From an uncultured Eubacterium sp. (GTDB taxonomy: Bacteria; Bacillota; Clostridia; Lachnospirales; Lachnospiraceae): 34,437 nt of DNA. The translations under genes and the position numbers were made by a program. The stretch covers positions 1 through 34,437 of the forward strand of contig CAJOOU010000161.1 of NCBI GenBank assembly GCA_905236735.1, written 5' to 3'. Below are positions 17,301-24,062 of the stretch, piece by piece. The notes under the pieces were generated by a model. That model was not told the origin of the DNA. It made no database searches and was given only the letters and a program-made list of their open reading frames with translations. The stretch's first letter is position 1, and every line of letters starts with the position of its first letter.

Positions 17301-20118
17301 TGAGATTACAGTAAATGCAAACGGACATGTTATAAAGAATGCATTTATCAACCTTGCCACAAAGGATTATCTGACACAGTCAACATATCCGGCAGGCAAG
17401 AGCGGACTTGCATATTACCTGACAGCAGGAAATGCATATTCGTTCTATGGATATTATACATACGGACAGACTCACTACACAGATGTCAACCCGGCAGACG
17501 GATACTACACGGTAGACATCGGACAGCAGACTGACGCTACAGGCTCATTTGCAGTAACTACAGCCGGCTGGTATAACCTCTACATCACATATGATGAGAG
17601 AACAGACAGCGAAGGCAACAAAGTTGTTGATACAAAGATAGTACATGTACTCCTTCCTGAAAGCGTAACGGGACCGGAGATAGCACAGTACAATGACACA
17701 AGTGTAAATGTTACATCATCAATCGACACCGAGGGAACATACACAGATAAGAGAATGATGATTTCGTACACGGATCCGGTAACGAGTTCTTCAAAGACCA
17801 TTACAAAGGTTATGTACGGACTTATCACAGATGAGAAGGCATTAAGTACTTATGACGGAAGCGGCAAGTATACGGTAGGCTCATGGTACAGAATGTCACT
17901 TGCAACAGACGGTGATGTAACCCTTCTTAACGGACAGATAGACGGAGCTGAAGGCGGCAGGAACTTCAACATAGTAGTTGACAAGACCGGTGAGTACATC
18001 GTAGCTGTATACGATAAATACTACGGAAATAAATACTATTATGTAACAGTTACCGACGAGGATGTACCTGTAACAAGCGCAGAAAGTCAGGACGCAGCAA
18101 GAATTACAGTTACAGGCAATGTGATTTCTGCAGCCAACGGTGACGGAAATGTAAGATTCATCAAGGATGTAACGGAGACGGCAGATGTAGATTACAACAA
18201 GGGCTACACCCTCACACTTAAAGAGGGCGGAGTAAGAGCCATCCGTACAATAGACAGCGTAGGTAGGGTTTCACAGTCACTTGTAACCACAGATACATTT
18301 GACGCAGACAAGACAGAACTCAAAGCTTTAATAGAGCAGGCAGAGAGATTTATACAGGCGTACACACCACTTGAGCAGGCAGCATATGACGAGCAGACAG
18401 AATCAGGATACTGGGCAGTAAATACAGCATACGAAGGACTTGAAGCATTAATCACTGCAACAGAAGGTGAGATTGTAACACCTAAGGATGTTTACGATTC
18501 TGAAAGCGTAACAGTAGCTCAGATTGATGAGGCGGTAGCTGCTATGCAGACTGCAATCGAAGAGTTTAGAGAAAACTCTAAGGAAATCGATCCGGAACTT
18601 GTATATGTCAGATATAACGGAAACGGCACAGCAGATCTTGTAGTAGATGCGGGAGCAAATACACTTGTAAAGGTTGTATACTCAGCACAGGAATACTACA
18701 CCATAGTTAACGGCATAGGTAATAGAGAAATAAGCCAGCAGGCATGGGACAGCTGGGCAGGCATAAGCTCAGAGGACTTCGTTGAGGCGGCACCTAATGC
18801 AACAACCTACGAGATTACAGATGTTGATGACGGTATCTATACATTCATGGTTAAGGTTGGAGATGCAGTATACTTCAGAAATCCGGTGGTTTCAAAGAAT
18901 GACCAGACAGATGAAGGACGCATAGCTCAGGTTAAGGCATTCCTTGACGGCTCGGCATCATATGACCCGGATGATTTACTTACCGAAGGACAGCAGCTGC
19001 TTAATACAGTATCTACATACACAGAGTTTACACAGGACAACAGCAACTCACCTTTCGTATCTGATGTACTTTACGAAGCACTCCAGGGAGCATACAACAA
19101 CGCAAGGGCGCAGTACAACAATACGACAGACCTTGATACACTCAAGGAAGTAACCATAGACTTAAACAACAGGATTCGTCAGGTTAAAGAGTCTATGAGA
19201 TACGAGGTACAGGAGCATGAGATTGAGTTTACGGTAACAAATGCAGACACAGGAGCAATCCTTGCAACCAACACCTCAGATAATGTAACAACAATGTTTG
19301 TAGCCAAGGGCGAATATGATAAGTGGTCAACTTTCGCAAAGGCAAGCTATCAGGCTCTTGAGATAACAGACAACGGCGAGACAAGAACATCAGAGTTTAA
19401 TGTACAGGGTGACGGAACCTACACAGCATATGTTAAGTACGAAGACGGAACCTACGAATTCGCAACATTCGAACTTGACGGCTACGGCGGATATCCACTT
19501 ATTGCAACACATGACGGCTCTAACATCGTAGTAGCAATTAAGGATGGAGCAGTTAAGTCAAACGGAAACGCAATAACAACAGATGATGTTACAGAACTTG
19601 CAATTGCATACGGCATACAGTACAGCTACAGCGCAAGCGACAGCGATACATGGAAGTCACTCACATGGGATGGCAACTCAGCAACAAGAGCAATGCTTGG
19701 AAGCGGCGAGCATACAGTACATGCATTAATAGATGGAATAGAGTACTTCATACCGGCTTACCCGAACGAGACACCTATAGTAAGAAGCATTTCAAACAAT
19801 GAAGACGGTGGCAAGGTAATAGTATTCTCAGACAGCTCTAAGATTGCATGGGTAGCATACGCAGCAGGCGAGCATACAAGCTGGACACAGATGCTTCAGT
19901 CAACAGCGGGAGTACACTACATAGCACAGAACGAAGAAGTAATAATCCCGGCATGGACAGATGAGTCAGCAGATGCACAGTACACATTCTTCCTTAAGGG
20001 TGTGGACGGCGAAGACGATTACATCGTAACAGTATCTAAAGGACAATATGGTGTTGCAACCGTAACAACTACATATTCATCTACGGATGAGCCTGAAGAG
20101 GAAGAGGCAACACCGTAA
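11377..20118 (+). CDS. Giant exported repeat protein 2, colinear paralogue of protein 1
   Basis: A 2913-aa exported protein. ATG 11377 is chosen over TTG 11371 because AAGGAGGT ends 6 nt upstream. A signal peptide (hydrophobic core about 13-27) has a likely cleavage after NITNA at 34. An acidic Glu-rich spacer (about 36-90) follows that protein 1 lacks. Then come the beta domain ending RDHFCNFCL (Cys205, Cys208), GLUG-like repeats (about 288-430), three InlB-type repeats (GWY/GFY near 598, 705, 837), and nine GWYT-like modules near 992, 1114, 1610, 1762, 1935, 2063, 2203, 2485 and 2678. The SGYYGNTASG domain again sits between modules 2 and 3, and FIVAR-like helices lie near 2309-2398 and 2515-2608. 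It ends in an acidic tail (DEPEEEEATP) with no sorting signal. It was clearly produced by an old tandem duplication with protein 1. Likely a surface structural or adhesive protein. Confidence 0.9.
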   Translation: MRKRISGIPKSYKILAVILALAFVLANITNITNAGDEEEDTTAMEVIQEVGEEGEIAEEQPQEETEEAAVETAEETSVKTTTETIENKRFDVSVEEESVGALGDATKVTVEDVTNDVDETKIEQVLSDADMDADEAVTQTLDITLVTSSGEETQPASDVTVSIPVPDDMDASTVKVYNLDDGNKPVEVDAVVSNGYVQFTRDHFCNFCLVALGVNHGEDVREISDASVYWYAKDTTASTFYISNGAELRGLSLLTRGKVVYDATTGVVYDTQEAGEHQQETNGALNFSGKTIVLSCDITMSSSMEFDGLGTQSTPFAGTFDGNGYVIKNLHLAPSSGYVGMFAYANGAVIKNLGLVGATYSSSQYCDGAAILVGKGTNVTILNSYLYNPTITMKSDESSFYVGAIAANATGTVKNCYVAGVSKNIGYTDTTMTNANAVYTAFGSDTTCDNCYSDSASKTTLTFNASGDNTGSSNDSVVGVTVVSAAQVSSSAAAGSDTPGVAALLNAGAVSNGTVEVGHTIYALSGGRPIIQAGVTEVTSGTLNVKVVSNGVISTKAGYLYTKNLESDSYSTPSTSIATIMVADYGNIFIKQAANTDYTFVGWYLDKEGTQQYTPAEGSYNSDEIQIEQSSENVTVYAVYTGGPASVSVYAVDNGADGQGQAYDAAELVIVDSEKNSKGTSAEGDMNSTVTVAVAAPTDLGSNGKQFLGWYISSDSDNTTTVDFDTDTFLGDDKAPITYTEDGETKTAYYATTLKLTGRNMVVKAVFANSVQIQLMYGTYYESDSADTGTMCDASMGITQITPGGVVVEQNGQVLGSQAYVALGGTYTVTAKSKAGYSFAGFYSNASCRPQYLITTDQSYTTTLSDTSDTILVKIYVAYVPTSTATITHDGNTITINDDGQILQKVVWQYSGTCKFAYSSWNSYVQNGLGKYTNANNIKSASVVNVGGYRSDYSANKNAFEWNGSNGYFMIFNSDTTGMNSPISGKQITVMYPGHYTFLLTPKNGVMYSVDVEITADEMGTLTGEPDVSKNGATLTVNGNGNTIVQAFYQLTTTDLTGDEPSVATSWYRYTVNGQQTVYDSSFDRQFDLRTYNGANGYINLGANCDGIQIQANRFGYYTFWIKYGEEGNIVQRVVRVGNVAGEDEEEFDEEEVGDAIISVLQKTSYANTSWVYAKVKFVAQDGAQKYGVKFNDTLVEMNGGAYGGYYYIETKALTAATDYTMIPVYYNGSDWVEFGNAKSLTTPNATVQSNYGSGYYGNTASGVAFKTMVNGSDQKNEAVGKTSSGSNVKTTYANQGWHLSTSGASTVTVSASAGLKTGTSGTEYAKYTYVLHNNSDQAVSGYKLGLWTDVQIGDNDYAPISAMNYGFMMEDTHTSCSTAGLGFALVANSDVYPDGLTGSTTCTSYWYGRYYQASNNVFNSTSTQYLTGLDSGAAISWQNITIPAGDCYVITIYMGVTDAATLRNTASVSYDPGINHTRDTAEVLPNGTTGSYNTIEKVYYQLSSTNTGASTNPYVFDEYITNDDENGRAVLNETSLQNGLASFKANGVQYKSVNGTQGYRTISGPSVSGFDYQNGSDAYSAANINIIETANTNWTSGDSQANKLQFTEAGWYTFLIQYKEYYSTGEESSDGQSQVTWHYVTKLAVINVKVTEDDISAQPSATAIDNTIAIFNSGAELTSVNYQLTSVDLDAATIPVLYSTWYRYCQTGKGFDADDNPVGDADVIAKFTEANGSSGTRSTGSGLTGTDDPIYGVKQIVLTQPGWYTVILNYNNSAGTAKQVIKYLYFSEENINYGVPRINKTGNNITVSNFGGTISQVLYQLTTYDEQYIDENYDDGAAGYLAAGTDFIEDYGYGSGRYYTTIGQDKYRKQNSTGDFTIFSRIGLFETEEDFNTYNAETNDTRSALLLKTNGSAGYRSAHLSTEDSSANITVRTAGWYTLRITYGTVTITRYVQITEADIQGANAPTASINETTGEITVNANGHVIKNAFINLATKDYLTQSTYPAGKSGLAYYLTAGNAYSFYGYYTYGQTHYTDVNPADGYYTVDIGQQTDATGSFAVTTAGWYNLYITYDERTDSEGNKVVDTKIVHVLLPESVTGPEIAQYNDTSVNVTSSIDTEGTYTDKRMMISYTDPVTSSSKTITKVMYGLITDEKALSTYDGSGKYTVGSWYRMSLATDGDVTLLNGQIDGAEGGRNFNIVVDKTGEYIVAVYDKYYGNKYYYVTVTDEDVPVTSAESQDAARITVTGNVISAANGDGNVRFIKDVTETADVDYNKGYTLTLKEGGVRAIRTIDSVGRVSQSLVTTDTFDADKTELKALIEQAERFIQAYTPLEQAAYDEQTESGYWAVNTAYEGLEALITATEGEIVTPKDVYDSESVTVAQIDEAVAAMQTAIEEFRENSKEIDPELVYVRYNGNGTADLVVDAGANTLVKVVYSAQEYYTIVNGIGNREISQQAWDSWAGISSEDFVEAAPNATTYEITDVDDGIYTFMVKVGDAVYFRNPVVSKNDQTDEGRIAQVKAFLDGSASYDPDDLLTEGQQLLNTVSTYTEFTQDNSNSPFVSDVLYEALQGAYNNARAQYNNTTDLDTLKEVTIDLNNRIRQVKESMRYEVQEHEIEFTVTNADTGAILATNTSDNVTTMFVAKGEYDKWSTFAKASYQALEITDNGETRTSEFNVQGDGTYTAYVKYEDGTYEFATFELDGYGGYPLIATHDGSNIVVAIKDGAVKSNGNAITTDDVTELAIAYGIQYSYSASDSDTWKSLTWDGNSATRAMLGSGEHTVHALIDGIEYFIPAYPNETPIVRSISNNEDGGKVIVFSDSSKIAWVAYAAGEHTSWTQMLQSTAGVHYIAQNEEVIIPAWTDESADAQYTFFLKGVDGEDDYIVTVSKGQYGVATVTTTYSSTDEPEEEEATP
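14030..19490 (+). repeat. Array of nine GWYT-type protein modules in giant protein 2
   Basis: The GWYT-like motifs start near 14352, 14718, 16204, 16660, 17179, 17563, 17985, 18829 and 19410. The order, the large gap after module 2 (about 1.5 kb) and the wide spacing around module 8 match the array in the preceding gene one for one. Individual motifs vary (PGHYTF, FGYYTF, AGWYTF, PGWYTV, AGWYTL, AGWYNL, TGEYIV, DGIYTF, DGTYTA), and the variant at each position resembles the variant at the same position of protein 1. Confidence 0.75.
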
Positions 20119-20134
20119 ACACTTAGCTATAAAA

Positions 20135-20162
20135 AGGAGAGTGCATGAAAATGCACTCTCCT
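20135..20162 (+). promoter_or_regulatory. Perfect 12-bp hairpin burying the start of the sugar transferase gene
   Basis: AGGAGAGTGCAT (20135-20146) is the exact reverse complement of ATGCACTCTCCT (20151-20162), with the GNRA tetraloop GAAA between them. The 5' arm contains the ribosome binding site (GGAGA, 20136-20140) and the first two bases of the ATG at 20145; the alternative ATG at 20151 lies in the 3' arm. No U-tract follows on the plus strand, so it is not a plus-strand terminator. It most likely lowers or controls translation of the transferase, or protects the 3' end of the giant-protein message. Confidence 0.8.
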
Positions 20163-22127
20163 ATAAGTGCTTATATGAAAGACAGCAGATATTTTAAATT
20201 ATCAAACATTATTGCGATAACAGATATAATTGCGATGTTGATTTCGTATGTTATCGCCAACAAAATAAAGTTCGACTGGTGGAGAACCGGTATCATGAAC
20301 AATGACACATCTTATATGACACTGTATGTATATATACTGGTGGCATATCTTGTTGTGGAATTTTTTATGCCCAGGAGACACAGGCTGATATCCCGTGGGC
20401 TTGTGGGAGAATTTATTGATGTCGCCTATACCCATCTGTATGTTGTGGCAGTAGTAACCGTATATTTGTATGTTACCAAAACATCGGAAAACTATTCCCG
20501 TGAACAGATGATACTTTTCTTCATAATCAGTATCTTTGTGATGTTTATCGAAAGAAAGATGATAAAGCAGGTCGCACTTAAGTGGGTACACCGGTCAGGC
20601 AACGAAGAAAAGATAGTACTTGTCACCACCTCCGACAAGGCCGAAGAGATAGTCTGCAGAATCAAAAAGACACAGAACTGGGATTTCAGGATTACGGCAA
20701 TTGCAGTAATTGATAAGGACCTCAGGGAAGAATACATTGATGACATAGAGATAGTAGCATCGGCGGATACACTTATAAAAACAGTGGAAGAAGCCGAGGT
20801 GGACGCATTGTTTTTGTGCCTTGACGAAGATGATGACAAGTTCCTTCCGACAAACAGCAGAAAAGAACTCGTGGATAAATTCTGCGACATGGGCAAGAAA
20901 GTTCATATCAATACCGAAATATTTGAGACAAGCAAGGAAATGACAGAGCAGCAGATGCTCGGAGAATATGCGGTCATAACCTACAGGCTGCCCGAGTATA
21001 AAAAGGGAGTCGGTCCAATCAGGAGAATTCTGGATATTGTCGTAGGTCTGGCTCTGTTTTTGCCATATATTGCCGTATATCTTTTGGTCTGCGTGGGACA
21101 TTTTCTTGAGGGAGACAACGGAGTAACGGTAATAAGCATACCCAAGGTTACGAGGAACGGTCGCAGATTTTATCAGCATCGTTTCAGAACGGTAAAAAGA
21201 AAATCCTCGAAGAGAAAGAAACAAAGCTGCGGAGTAACGGGCAAAATAATCAGAGGACTTGGAATAGGCTGGCTGCCTCAGTGTATAAATCTGATTTGGG
21301 GAGACGAATCTTTGGCAGGACCTAAGCCTCCTCTTGTCAGTGAGTATCTGGATTATACACCGGAGCAAAAAAAGAGCCTGTGTGTTAAAGCGGGAGTTTT
21401 TGCAAAGGGATTGTCATATTCGGTATTTGAAAAAGAGGAGTTATTTGTACTTGATATGATGGAGGAAGAAGAGAGGCCTCTTGATTTGGGTGAGGGGGGA
21501 TTTCTAAAAGAAAATCCTGTTTACAATTTTTTAAAGAGGGCAGCGGATATTGTGATTTCGGCATGTGCCCTTGCTGTGCTCTCCCCGTTTTTTCTGATTC
21601 TTGCAATAATGATAAAATGGTCTGACGGCGGTAATGTATTCTACAGGCAGGTAAGACTCGGAAAGTACGGAAGAAAAATCAGAATATATAAATTCAGAAC
21701 CATGCATATGAAATTCCGCAGACTTGAAAAGTCACTTTCGCCCGAGCAGTATGAAAAATACCTCAAGGAATATAAGATAGATGATGACCCGAGAATCACA
21801 AAAATGGGTGAGACAATGAGGAGAACTTCCGTAGACGAGCTTCCTCAGCTGTGGAATGTGCTAAAAGGAGAGATGTCCCTTATAGGGCCTCGCCCTATAG
21901 TAGAGAAAGAACTTTCCCATTACAAGGGCAATGAGAAAAAGCTTCTCTCCGTAAAGCCGGGAATTACCGGATACTGGGGCGCAAATGGCAGAAACAATAT
22001 CACTTATGACAGCGGACAAAGACAGAATATGGAACTTTACTATGTGGAAAATGCAGGAATTATGCTTGATATAAAGATTTTTCTGGGAAGCATTCCGGCA
22101 GTACTAAAGAGACGGGGAGCGAAATAA
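20145..22127 (+). CDS. Initiating sugar-phosphate transferase with duplicated catalytic domain
   Basis: A 660-aa polyprenyl glycosylphosphotransferase of the WbaP/CpsE class, which transfers a sugar-1-phosphate onto undecaprenyl phosphate and so starts the polysaccharide repeat unit. Residues 20-145 hold four to five membrane helices; 150-265 form a CoA-binding-like nucleotide fold. Two bacterial-sugar-transferase domains follow. The second (460-660) is complete: KRAADIV entry helix with the SP kink (480-481), YKFRTM, catalytic Asp564-Glu565 in VDELPQLWNVLKGEMSLIGP, and LSVKPGITGYW. The first (about 290-430) aligns (RRILDIV, HRFRTV, IGWLPQCINLIWGDESLAGP) but has Gly375-Trp376 in place of Asp-Glu, so it is probably inactive. 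Family members normally have one such domain. Its start is buried in a strong hairpin. The stop overlaps the next ATG by 1 nt. Confidence 0.93.
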   Translation: MKMHSPISAYMKDSRYFKLSNIIAITDIIAMLISYVIANKIKFDWWRTGIMNNDTSYMTLYVYILVAYLVVEFFMPRRHRLISRGLVGEFIDVAYTHLYVVAVVTVYLYVTKTSENYSREQMILFFIISIFVMFIERKMIKQVALKWVHRSGNEEKIVLVTTSDKAEEIVCRIKKTQNWDFRITAIAVIDKDLREEYIDDIEIVASADTLIKTVEEAEVDALFLCLDEDDDKFLPTNSRKELVDKFCDMGKKVHINTEIFETSKEMTEQQMLGEYAVITYRLPEYKKGVGPIRRILDIVVGLALFLPYIAVYLLVCVGHFLEGDNGVTVISIPKVTRNGRRFYQHRFRTVKRKSSKRKKQSCGVTGKIIRGLGIGWLPQCINLIWGDESLAGPKPPLVSEYLDYTPEQKKSLCVKAGVFAKGLSYSVFEKEELFVLDMMEEEERPLDLGEGGFLKENPVYNFLKRAADIVISACALAVLSPFFLILAIMIKWSDGGNVFYRQVRLGKYGRKIRIYKFRTMHMKFRRLEKSLSPEQYEKYLKEYKIDDDPRITKMGETMRRTSVDELPQLWNVLKGEMSLIGPRPIVEKELSHYKGNEKKLLSVKPGITGYWGANGRNNITYDSGQRQNMELYYVENAGIMLDIKIFLGSIPAVLKRRGAK

Positions 22128-23002
22128 TGCGTTATGTAATCGGGGATGTTCATGGATGTTTCGATGAACTGATGCTTATTATAAAAAAGATAACAAGGCA
22201 GGACAAAGATGCAGCCTTTATCCTTACAGGAGATCTTATAGACAGAGGTCCGAAGGTGGGAGAGACGATAGAATGGGCCATGGAAAACATCACGCCAAAC
22301 GGCAGGTTCAGGTGCATCAGAGGCAATCATGAACAGCTTGCAATAGACTGGTATTACAGGGATTTTCTTCCATGGACTTCCAGAAAATTTGCGATAGGAA
22401 AAAAGAGATTTCCCGAATCGGAATTCGATTTTTCTGATGAGATGAAAGGACAGGGCAGAAAACGCAGGGAAGATGTGTATCCCATAATAGAGTTTTTTGA
22501 ATCTTTGCCGTTTTCCCTGACGGAAAAGGTGGGGGATATTACCTACAGAATAGTGCATTCATGGTATCTGCCGGACGAAAAAAACGAGGAAAAACAGCAC
22601 TTTGCCAACCTGTGGTCCAGATATGAAGGCGGTAACAGCGAATCGGACGAGATTATTATTCACGGACATAATCCGACTCTTAATCTTGAAAGAACATGTG
22701 CGGCCGACAATACCAACCCGCCCGGAATGATAAATTACTATGAAAATGCGATAAATGTTGATGGGGGCTGTGTTTTCGGAGAGGGACTTTATTTCCCTTA
22801 TGCGTGTATGCTGTGTGCAGTCTGCCTTGAAACCCTTGAGGAGTTTTATCCCTATACTCTTGAGGAGAGGTTCATGAACTTAGGGAGAGGACGGAGGAGA
22901 CGGCAGGATGCAGTTTCCGATGCAAGGGCATACGCAGAGCAGTATGATGTGTCGCTCAATCCGTACAGACAGAAGATGCTTGACAGACTTGCGGGGAGGT
23001 GA
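22127..23002 (+). CDS. Calcineurin-like metallophosphatase (PP1/PrpE-like)
   Basis: A 291-aa metallophosphoesterase with the full metal-binding signature: GDVHG (6-10), GDLIDRG (35-41), GNHE (66-69), a later VHS (near 143-145) and HGHN. The GDxxDRG form is typical of the PPP-type bacterial Ser/Thr phosphatases and diadenosine tetraphosphatases (lambda phosphatase, PrpE). The usual domain is about 220-250 aa; here an extra C-terminal segment rich in Arg is present. No signal peptide or membrane segment. The ATG overlaps the transferase stop by 1 nt, so the two are translationally coupled. A phosphatase in a polysaccharide cluster often opposes a kinase that controls polymer synthesis, but no kinase is encoded in the cluster. 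Whether the substrate is protein or nucleotide cannot be told. Confidence 0.88.
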   Translation: MRYVIGDVHGCFDELMLIIKKITRQDKDAAFILTGDLIDRGPKVGETIEWAMENITPNGRFRCIRGNHEQLAIDWYYRDFLPWTSRKFAIGKKRFPESEFDFSDEMKGQGRKRREDVYPIIEFFESLPFSLTEKVGDITYRIVHSWYLPDEKNEEKQHFANLWSRYEGGNSESDEIIIHGHNPTLNLERTCAADNTNPPGMINYYENAINVDGGCVFGEGLYFPYACMLCAVCLETLEEFYPYTLEERFMNLGRGRRRRQDAVSDARAYAEQYDVSLNPYRQKMLDRLAGR

Positions 23003-23006
23003 GTGG

Positions 23007-24062
23007 ATGAGATATGTACTTAAGGTTTATGCCGCAAGTGAGGCAAAGGAGAAAAATGCCGGAGGAAAGGCTCCGAGAGATATAGAAACAATTCTTAAAA
23101 AGAAGGGGTTTGTTTCTCTGCCGGTGGAGGTCAGACACGGTGAAAAAGGAAAGCTGTTTAAACGGTGGAGGATAATATGGACAAAGATGAAGCGGCTTAA
23201 GGCCGGGGATGAGCTTTTGATGCAGTATCCTTTTGATGCGTCTTCGACCATTATCCCGCTGATTATTAAAAGGCTGCAGCTTGAGGGCATAAGTGTTTAT
23301 ATACTTGTTCACGATCTGCCGACACTGAGCCGGGGCAAAAATGTGGATATTCCTCCACACATAAGAGCAAAAACGGGGATAACCGAAAAGATGATTATGA
23401 CGGCGGCGGACGGAGTGATAGTCCATTCGGCTCCGATGAAGAGATATCTTAAACGAAAATACGGGGTGAAAAATATCGGAGTTCTTAAGCTGTTTGATTA
23501 TATTATGCCGGAGGGCTTATCAGCCCGCGCGGGCAGAGAGCTTCCTCTTGTTGTTGCGGGCAATCTTCACCCGGAGAAATCCGGATACATTTACACCCTT
23601 AGGGAAAAACTCAATCTTTACGGAGTGGGATTTGACAAAAATATGGCCGGAGATAATATAATTTATAAAGGGAGTTTTACTCCGGAGGAGCTGCCGGGAG
23701 AGCTTGAAGGGTCGTTTGGGCTTGTCTGGGACGGACCTTCCCGGGAGGAGTGCAGCGGTATAACGGGCAGGTATCTGAGATACAACTCGCCTCACAAGCT
23801 ATCTCTTTATATAGCGGCAGGTTTGCCTGTTATAGTATGGGATAAGGCCGCATCGGCCGGGATTGTTAAAAAAGAGGGACTGGGTATCTGCGTCTCTTCG
23901 CTTGAAAATATAGGCGAGGAAATAAAAAAGATATCACAGGAAAGCTACAGTGACATGCTTTTCAGCGTAAATCGTTTCGGAGATATGCTTAAGAACGGAC
24001 ATTTTACATTAAAGGCTGTCGGTAAATGTATGGGGGACTATGGAGAAACCGAGCATAATTAA
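23007..24062 (+). CDS. Gtf3-like glycosyltransferase (galactofuranosyltransferase/glucosyltransferase family)
   Basis: A 351-aa protein starting at ATG 23007 with GGGGAGG 8-14 nt upstream; the frame is open further upstream, but those codons lie in the phosphatase gene. It resembles Gtf3 and the WbbI-type galactofuranosyltransferases: an N-terminal KVYAASEAKEKNAGGKAPRD, a QYPFD segment followed by LVHDLP, VVAGNL at the start of the second lobe, and the diagnostic RYNSPHKLSLYIAAGLPVIV near the C-terminus (about 255-285). These are GT-B enzymes acting on nucleotide sugars at the inner membrane face. The gene begins 4 nt after the phosphatase stop and overlaps the flippase gene by 23 nt. The sugar it adds cannot be determined from sequence alone; galactofuranose or glucose are the family precedents. 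Confidence 0.85.
   Translation: MRYVLKVYAASEAKEKNAGGKAPRDIETILKKKGFVSLPVEVRHGEKGKLFKRWRIIWTKMKRLKAGDELLMQYPFDASSTIIPLIIKRLQLEGISVYILVHDLPTLSRGKNVDIPPHIRAKTGITEKMIMTAADGVIVHSAPMKRYLKRKYGVKNIGVLKLFDYIMPEGLSARAGRELPLVVAGNLHPEKSGYIYTLREKLNLYGVGFDKNMAGDNIIYKGSFTPEELPGELEGSFGLVWDGPSREECSGITGRYLRYNSPHKLSLYIAAGLPVIVWDKAASAGIVKKEGLGICVSSLENIGEEIKKISQESYSDMLFSVNRFGDMLKNGHFTLKAVGKCMGDYGETEHN

Noticed and set aside
3632..20118. CRISPR array or DNA-level tandem repeats within the giant genes
   Set aside because: The repetition is at protein level with diverged codons and irregular spacing; there are no identical short repeats with unique spacers.
20135..20162. The hairpin after giant protein 2 as a plus-strand intrinsic terminator
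   Set aside because: The stem is followed by CTATAAGTGC with no U-tract on the plus strand. On the minus strand it is followed by five T, but no minus-strand gene lies upstream of it.
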